A program made the position numbers and the translations under genes. Source: an uncultured Oscillospiraceae bacterium (GTDB lineage: Bacteria > Bacillota > Clostridia > Oscillospirales > Acutalibacteraceae). Taken from it: a DNA stretch of 27,080 nt. The DNA lies in assembly GCA_900549155.1 (NCBI GenBank), contig URNF01000016.1, positions 1-27,080 on the forward strand, in the 5' to 3' direction. Below are positions 24,092 through 27,080 of the stretch, in pieces. The stretch's first letter is position 1, and every line of letters begins with the position of its first letter. The notes under the pieces were generated by a model, which was not told the DNA's origin, searched no databases, and worked only from the letters and a program-made list of their open reading frames with translations.

Positions 24092-24908
24092 CGGAAAGGC
24101 GACGGCTGCCGCTTTGCGGCAGGAGATCGCCGACGAGGTGACGGCGCGCGGCATAAAGCCCGGGCTGGCGGTCATTTTGGTCGGCGACGATCCCGCTTCC
24201 CGCATCTATGTGAACAACAAGAAAAAGGCGTGCGCCGCCGTCGGGTTTTATTCCGAGGAGATCACGCTGCCCGCCGACGTGTCGCAGGACGTGCTCATCG
24301 ACACGGTGAAAGCGCTCAATGCGCGCGCGGACATCGACGGCATTTTGTGCCAGCTGCCGCTGCCGCCGCACCTGTCCGACCGCGCGGTCATTGCCGCCAT
24401 CGACCCGAAAAAGGATGTCGACGCGTTCCATGCGGTCAACGCGGGCAACATCCTGCTCGGCACGCCGACATTTTTGCCCTGCACGCCTGCGGGCATCATG
24501 GAGCTTCTCTCCCGCTATCACATCGACATCGACGGCAAGCGCTGCGTCGTGGTGGGCAGGAGCAACATCGTCGGCAAGCCGATGGCGCTGCTGCTGCTGC
24601 AGAAAAACGGCACGGTCACCGTCTGTCATTCCCACACCCGCGACCTTGCTGCGATCACACGTGAGGCGGACATCCTCGTTGCCGCCGTCGGCGTGCCGCA
24701 TTTCATCACGGCGGACATGGTGAAAAAGGGCGCGGTGGTTGTCGATGTCGGCATGGACCGCGACGAAAACGGTAAGCTCTGCGGCGATGTGGATTTCGCC
24801 GCTGTCGAGCCGATCGCGTCGGCGATCACGCCCGTTCCCGGCGGCGTCGGGCCGATGACGATCGCGATGCTGCTGAAAAACACGCTGACCGCCTGCGAAA
24901 ACAAATAA
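24075..24908 (+). CDS. folD: Bifunctional methylenetetrahydrofolate dehydrogenase/cyclohydrolase
   Basis: The 277-residue enzyme interconverts 5,10-methylene- and 10-formyl-tetrahydrofolate through NADP-dependent oxidation and hydrolysis. Motifs seen: YVNNKKKAC with Tyr45 and Lys49 (E. coli Tyr50/Lys54), QLPLPPH, PCTPAGIMELL, the nucleotide loop VVGRSNIVGKPMALLL and PVPGGVGPMTIAMLL. ATG 24075 has GGGGGAG 7 nt upstream, lying in the lgt tail, and the coding regions overlap by 17 bp. It is the last gene of the ymfF-ymfH-lgt-folD set. Confidence 0.97.
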   Translation: MAILLDGKATAAALRQEIADEVTARGIKPGLAVILVGDDPASRIYVNNKKKACAAVGFYSEEITLPADVSQDVLIDTVKALNARADIDGILCQLPLPPHLSDRAVIAAIDPKKDVDAFHAVNAGNILLGTPTFLPCTPAGIMELLSRYHIDIDGKRCVVVGRSNIVGKPMALLLLQKNGTVTVCHSHTRDLAAITREADILVAAVGVPHFITADMVKKGAVVVDVGMDRDENGKLCGDVDFAAVEPIASAITPVPGGVGPMTIAMLLKNTLTACENK

Positions 24909-24915
24909 AAACGCA

Positions 24916-24951
24916 AAAATGCGCTGTGACCGAAAGGTCACAGCACATTTT
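24916..24951. terminator. Bidirectional terminator between folD and galT
   Basis: A 16-bp stem with one mismatch and a GAAA loop (arms 24916-24931 and 24936-24951) begins 7 bp after folD. T-runs follow on both strands, so it serves folD and galT. Confidence 0.85.
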
Positions 24952-24978
24952 CTGTATAATCACATAGGTTTTATACAG
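24952..24978. repeat. Short inverted repeat downstream of galT
   Basis: CTGTATAA (24952-24959) and TTATACAG (24971-24978) form a perfect 8-bp inverted repeat with an 11-nt loop, between the galT stop and the bidirectional terminator. It lacks a U-run of its own. It may be an extra hairpin at the galT mRNA end. Confidence 0.45.
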
Positions 24979-24987
24979 TACGTAAAC

Positions 24988-25959
24988 TTATTTCTGCATA
25001 AATTTCTCATATGCCGCGCGCAGCTCCTTGGCAGTGTCCTCGGGGCAGGTGGGGTTGCAGTGCGCCCAGGCGCCTGTTTCGCTCGACGCGTTATACTTGA
25101 TCTTCGTCGCGGAACGCATCGGCGGATAGAACGCGATGTGCCAATGGAAGATGTCGCCATAGTCCTTTTCGCCGTTGACAGGCTCGTTGTACATACACAT
25201 CATATACGGGAACTTATAGTCAAACAGGCTGTCCAGCATACCCGCCGTGCAGCGCAGCGTTTCGGCAAGCGCGTCGCGCTCGGCGTCGGTGAACTGTGTG
25301 ATGTTGGACTTGTGGCTGTTGCTCATGATATACACGCCATAGGGGTATTCGGTGAAGAACGGGAGAAACACGGTGAAATAGTCATTTTTGAAAATGACGC
25401 GTTCGCCGAATTTCACCTCATGCTCCAGCAGATCGCAGAAAAGGCACTTGCCCTTTTCCTTCATATGCTTTTCGGCGTTTTCGACCTCAAGCTCCAGCTT
25501 TTTGGGCAAGAACGGATAGCCATAGATCTGACCGTGCGGGTGGGGCATGGTGACGCCGACCACGTCGCCGCGGTTCTCGAAAATGAACACATATTTGATC
25601 TTTTCGTCCGCCGACAGCGTTTCAAAGCGCTGCGCCCACAGGTTGACCAGCTTGCGGATGTGCGGGGTGGGCAGCTCGGGCAGCGTCACCGTGTGCTCGG
25701 GGGAATAGAGGATGACCTCGCATTTGCCGTAGCAGGGCGCGGTCTCGAAAAAGTCGTCCGCCACCGCGTCGGGTGCGGGCGGGTTCTGCGACAGGGCGGG
25801 GAAATCGTTGTCATATTCATAGACGTCGAAATGATCCGGCACCTTGCCCGAGCCGGGACAGAACGGGCAATAGTCCTTCGGCATCTGCGGACGGTTCTGC
25901 CGATGCGATGCGATCATGACCCAGTCGTTTGTGAGCGGATGCTTGCGCAGTTCAGCCAT
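24988..25959 (-). CDS. galT: Galactose-1-phosphate uridylyltransferase
   Basis: The 323-residue enzyme exchanges UMP between UDP-glucose and galactose 1-phosphate (Leloir pathway). The class I active site HPHGQ (140-144) is present, with His142 the predicted uridylylated residue. A CPFC pair (31-34), a second CLFC near residue 172, and FHWHIAFYPP near the end fit the metal-binding and second-half signatures of class I GalT. ATG 25959 has AAAGGAG 8 nt upstream (25968-25974), and that site overlaps the galK stop codon, so galK and galT are one operon read leftwards. Confidence 0.96.
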   Translation of the reverse strand: MAELRKHPLTNDWVMIASHRQNRPQMPKDYCPFCPGSGKVPDHFDVYEYDNDFPALSQNPPAPDAVADDFFETAPCYGKCEVILYSPEHTVTLPELPTPHIRKLVNLWAQRFETLSADEKIKYVFIFENRGDVVGVTMPHPHGQIYGYPFLPKKLELEVENAEKHMKEKGKCLFCDLLEHEVKFGERVIFKNDYFTVFLPFFTEYPYGVYIMSNSHKSNITQFTDAERDALAETLRCTAGMLDSLFDYKFPYMMCMYNEPVNGEKDYGDIFHWHIAFYPPMRSATKIKYNASSETGAWAHCNPTCPEDTAKELRAAYEKFMQK

Positions 25960-25973
25960 TTTGAAGACTCCTT

Positions 25974-27080
25974 TCAGATCTTGTCAACGCACACGCCGCC
26001 GAACGGACGGATGTACAGGATGTGGCAGCTGCCCGCGCCGAACACGGACTCCACCGTTTCGCGGAATGCGGGAACAAGGTCGGCGGGCACAAAGTTCTGC
26101 GTTGTGCCGCCGAAGCCGCCGCCGTGGACGCGCCAGGCGCCCTTGCCGTCCAGCACATGCTGTGCCAGCGCCAGCGCCAGCGACATGCCCTGATCCTCAA
26201 CGGCGCAGGAAGCATAGACATTTTGCAGATATTCAAACGACGAATTGCCGGAAGCGATGACGAGCTTTTTGAACGTCTCGAAGTCGTTTGCTTTCAGCGC
26301 CGCGACCTCGCCCACAACGCGCTCGTTTTCGGCAAAGAAGTGCAGCGCACGCAAAACGGCGCGGTCGCCCAGCTTTTCGCGCAGGGCGGGGATGACCTTC
26401 AGCACCGCCTCATAGCTTGTCTCACGCAGCTGCGTGACGCCCATTTCGTTTGCGACGGCGTGCATCTCGTCCGGCACGGCGGCATATTCGTGCGTCAGGT
26501 CGGCATGGTTGCCGCCGACATCCACGATGCACAGCGCATAGCCGGTCGCGGCAAAATCGAAATCGAGCTTTTCGATCACCGGCTTTTCGGTGTCGGCAAA
26601 GTCGATGGTGACGATGCTGCCGACCGAGGAAGTCATCTGATCGAGCAGACCGCTCGGCTTGCCGAAATAGACATTTTCGGCATATTGGGCGATCTTGGCG
26701 ATGTCCTCGGCGGACACCTTGCCGTCGTTGCACAGATGGCTCAGAATGACGCCGATGAGCACTTCAAACGCCGCCGACGAGGAAAGTCCCGAGCCCTTGA
26801 GCACGTCGGACGTCGTGTAGGCGTCAAAGCCGCAGACGGCAAGTCCCAGCGCCGCAAAGCGCGCGGCGATGCCGCGGATGAGGGACGCGGAGCGGTTCTG
26901 TTCCGCCGCAACGGGCTGCAGCTCATCGAGCAGCACGGTGTCCATCGGATAGCCCTTTGACTGCACGCGGATGCGCGCACTGTCGGACGGCGCGACAACG
27001 GCGATGACGTCGAGATTGACGCTGCCCGCCAGCACACGGCCGTGGTTGTGGTCGGTGTGGTTGCCGCCGATCTCGGTGCG
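25974..27080 (-). CDS. galK: Galactokinase (5' end outside window)
   Basis: The frame stays open to the right edge, so the start lies beyond it; the GTG at 27035 is internal. The first visible residues, RTEIGGNHTDHNHGRVLAGS, are the sugar-binding signature of the galactokinase family. The GHMP kinase ATP loop KGSGLSSSAA is encoded near 26770-26800 and the C-terminal HGGGFGGT motif near 26105-26127. The enzyme makes galactose 1-phosphate for the GalT encoded 14 bp downstream. The HTDHNHG form instead of HTDYNDG is typical of a clostridial subgroup, as far as I recall. Confidence 0.95.
   Translation of the reverse strand, partial: RTEIGGNHTDHNHGRVLAGSVNLDVIAVVAPSDSARIRVQSKGYPMDTVLLDELQPVAAEQNRSASLIRGIAARFAALGLAVCGFDAYTTSDVLKGSGLSSSAAFEVLIGVILSHLCNDGKVSAEDIAKIAQYAENVYFGKPSGLLDQMTSSVGSIVTIDFADTEKPVIEKLDFDFAATGYALCIVDVGGNHADLTHEYAAVPDEMHAVANEMGVTQLRETSYEAVLKVIPALREKLGDRAVLRALHFFAENERVVGEVAALKANDFETFKKLVIASGNSSFEYLQNVYASCAVEDQGMSLALALAQHVLDGKGAWRVHGGGFGGTTQNFVPADLVPAFRETVESVFGAGSCHILYIRPFGGVCVDKI

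Noticed and set aside
24919..26193. A 424-codon plus-strand frame opposite galT and galK
   Set aside because: It is antisense to two clear Leloir genes and begins inside the bidirectional terminator.
1..27080. Search for CRISPR arrays, insertion sequences, phage genes, tRNA/rRNA, riboswitches and catabolite-response elements
   Set aside because: No spaced direct-repeat array, transposase, integrase, phage protein, clover-leaf or conserved riboswitch core was recognised by eye; a covariance-model scan could still find a small RNA.

Overview
The window looks like a GC-rich chromosomal segment of a Gram-positive, Clostridia-type (Firmicutes/Bacillota) bacterium, plausibly a carbohydrate-fermenting gut member of the Oscillospiraceae/Ruminococcaceae group. 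HprK, WhiA, RapZ, the YmfF/YmfH peptidase-like pair, a split Wzz/BY-kinase and strong AAGGAG-type ribosome binding sites all point that way. The species assignment is inference; no rRNA or tRNA gene was seen.

Left part (1-7,100): the 3' end of a glycoside-hydrolase-like gene and an orphan barstar-like gene run rightwards and converge on a GH31 alpha-glucosidase-type gene. GH31 and a DUF1643 gene diverge from back-to-back sigma-A promoters. The DUF1643 gene converges on an AT-richer AAA/DUF4143 ATPase gene with its own promoter. A MATE-family transporter follows on the minus strand. Strong hairpins separate these units.

Gap (7,081-7,545): this has no intact gene but is not empty. It holds the MATE promoter, then a decayed second MATE gene (minus strand, about 7186-7381) reduced to its first few codons fused out of frame to its last 57 codons, that remnant's own promoter, and the rightward hprK promoter.

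Core operon (7,546-17,939, plus strand): hprK, ROK glucokinase, murB, rapZ, a GH3 beta-glucosidase-type gene, whiA and dnaE, with gaps of only 4-26 bp. pfkA follows with its own promoter and terminator. The cluster links catabolite-control signalling, sugar phosphorylation and glycolysis with wall precursor synthesis, division/wall regulation and replication. GH3 sits where yvcK is normally found between rapZ and whiA.

Right part (19,059-27,080): a two-gene Wzz-like/BY-kinase unit with its own promoter and terminator is followed by a tightly coupled ymfF-ymfH-lgt-folD set. The predicted Lgt has an acidic pentapeptide-repeat tail whose coding end overlaps folD. A bidirectional terminator then meets a leftward galK-galT (Leloir pathway) operon; galK is cut by the window edge.

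I found no CRISPR array, insertion sequence, prophage gene or convincing novel multigene system. The best-supported unusual items are the collapsed MATE paralogue, GH3 in the rapZ-whiA interval, the Lgt repeat tail and the stand-alone Wzz/BY-kinase pair.
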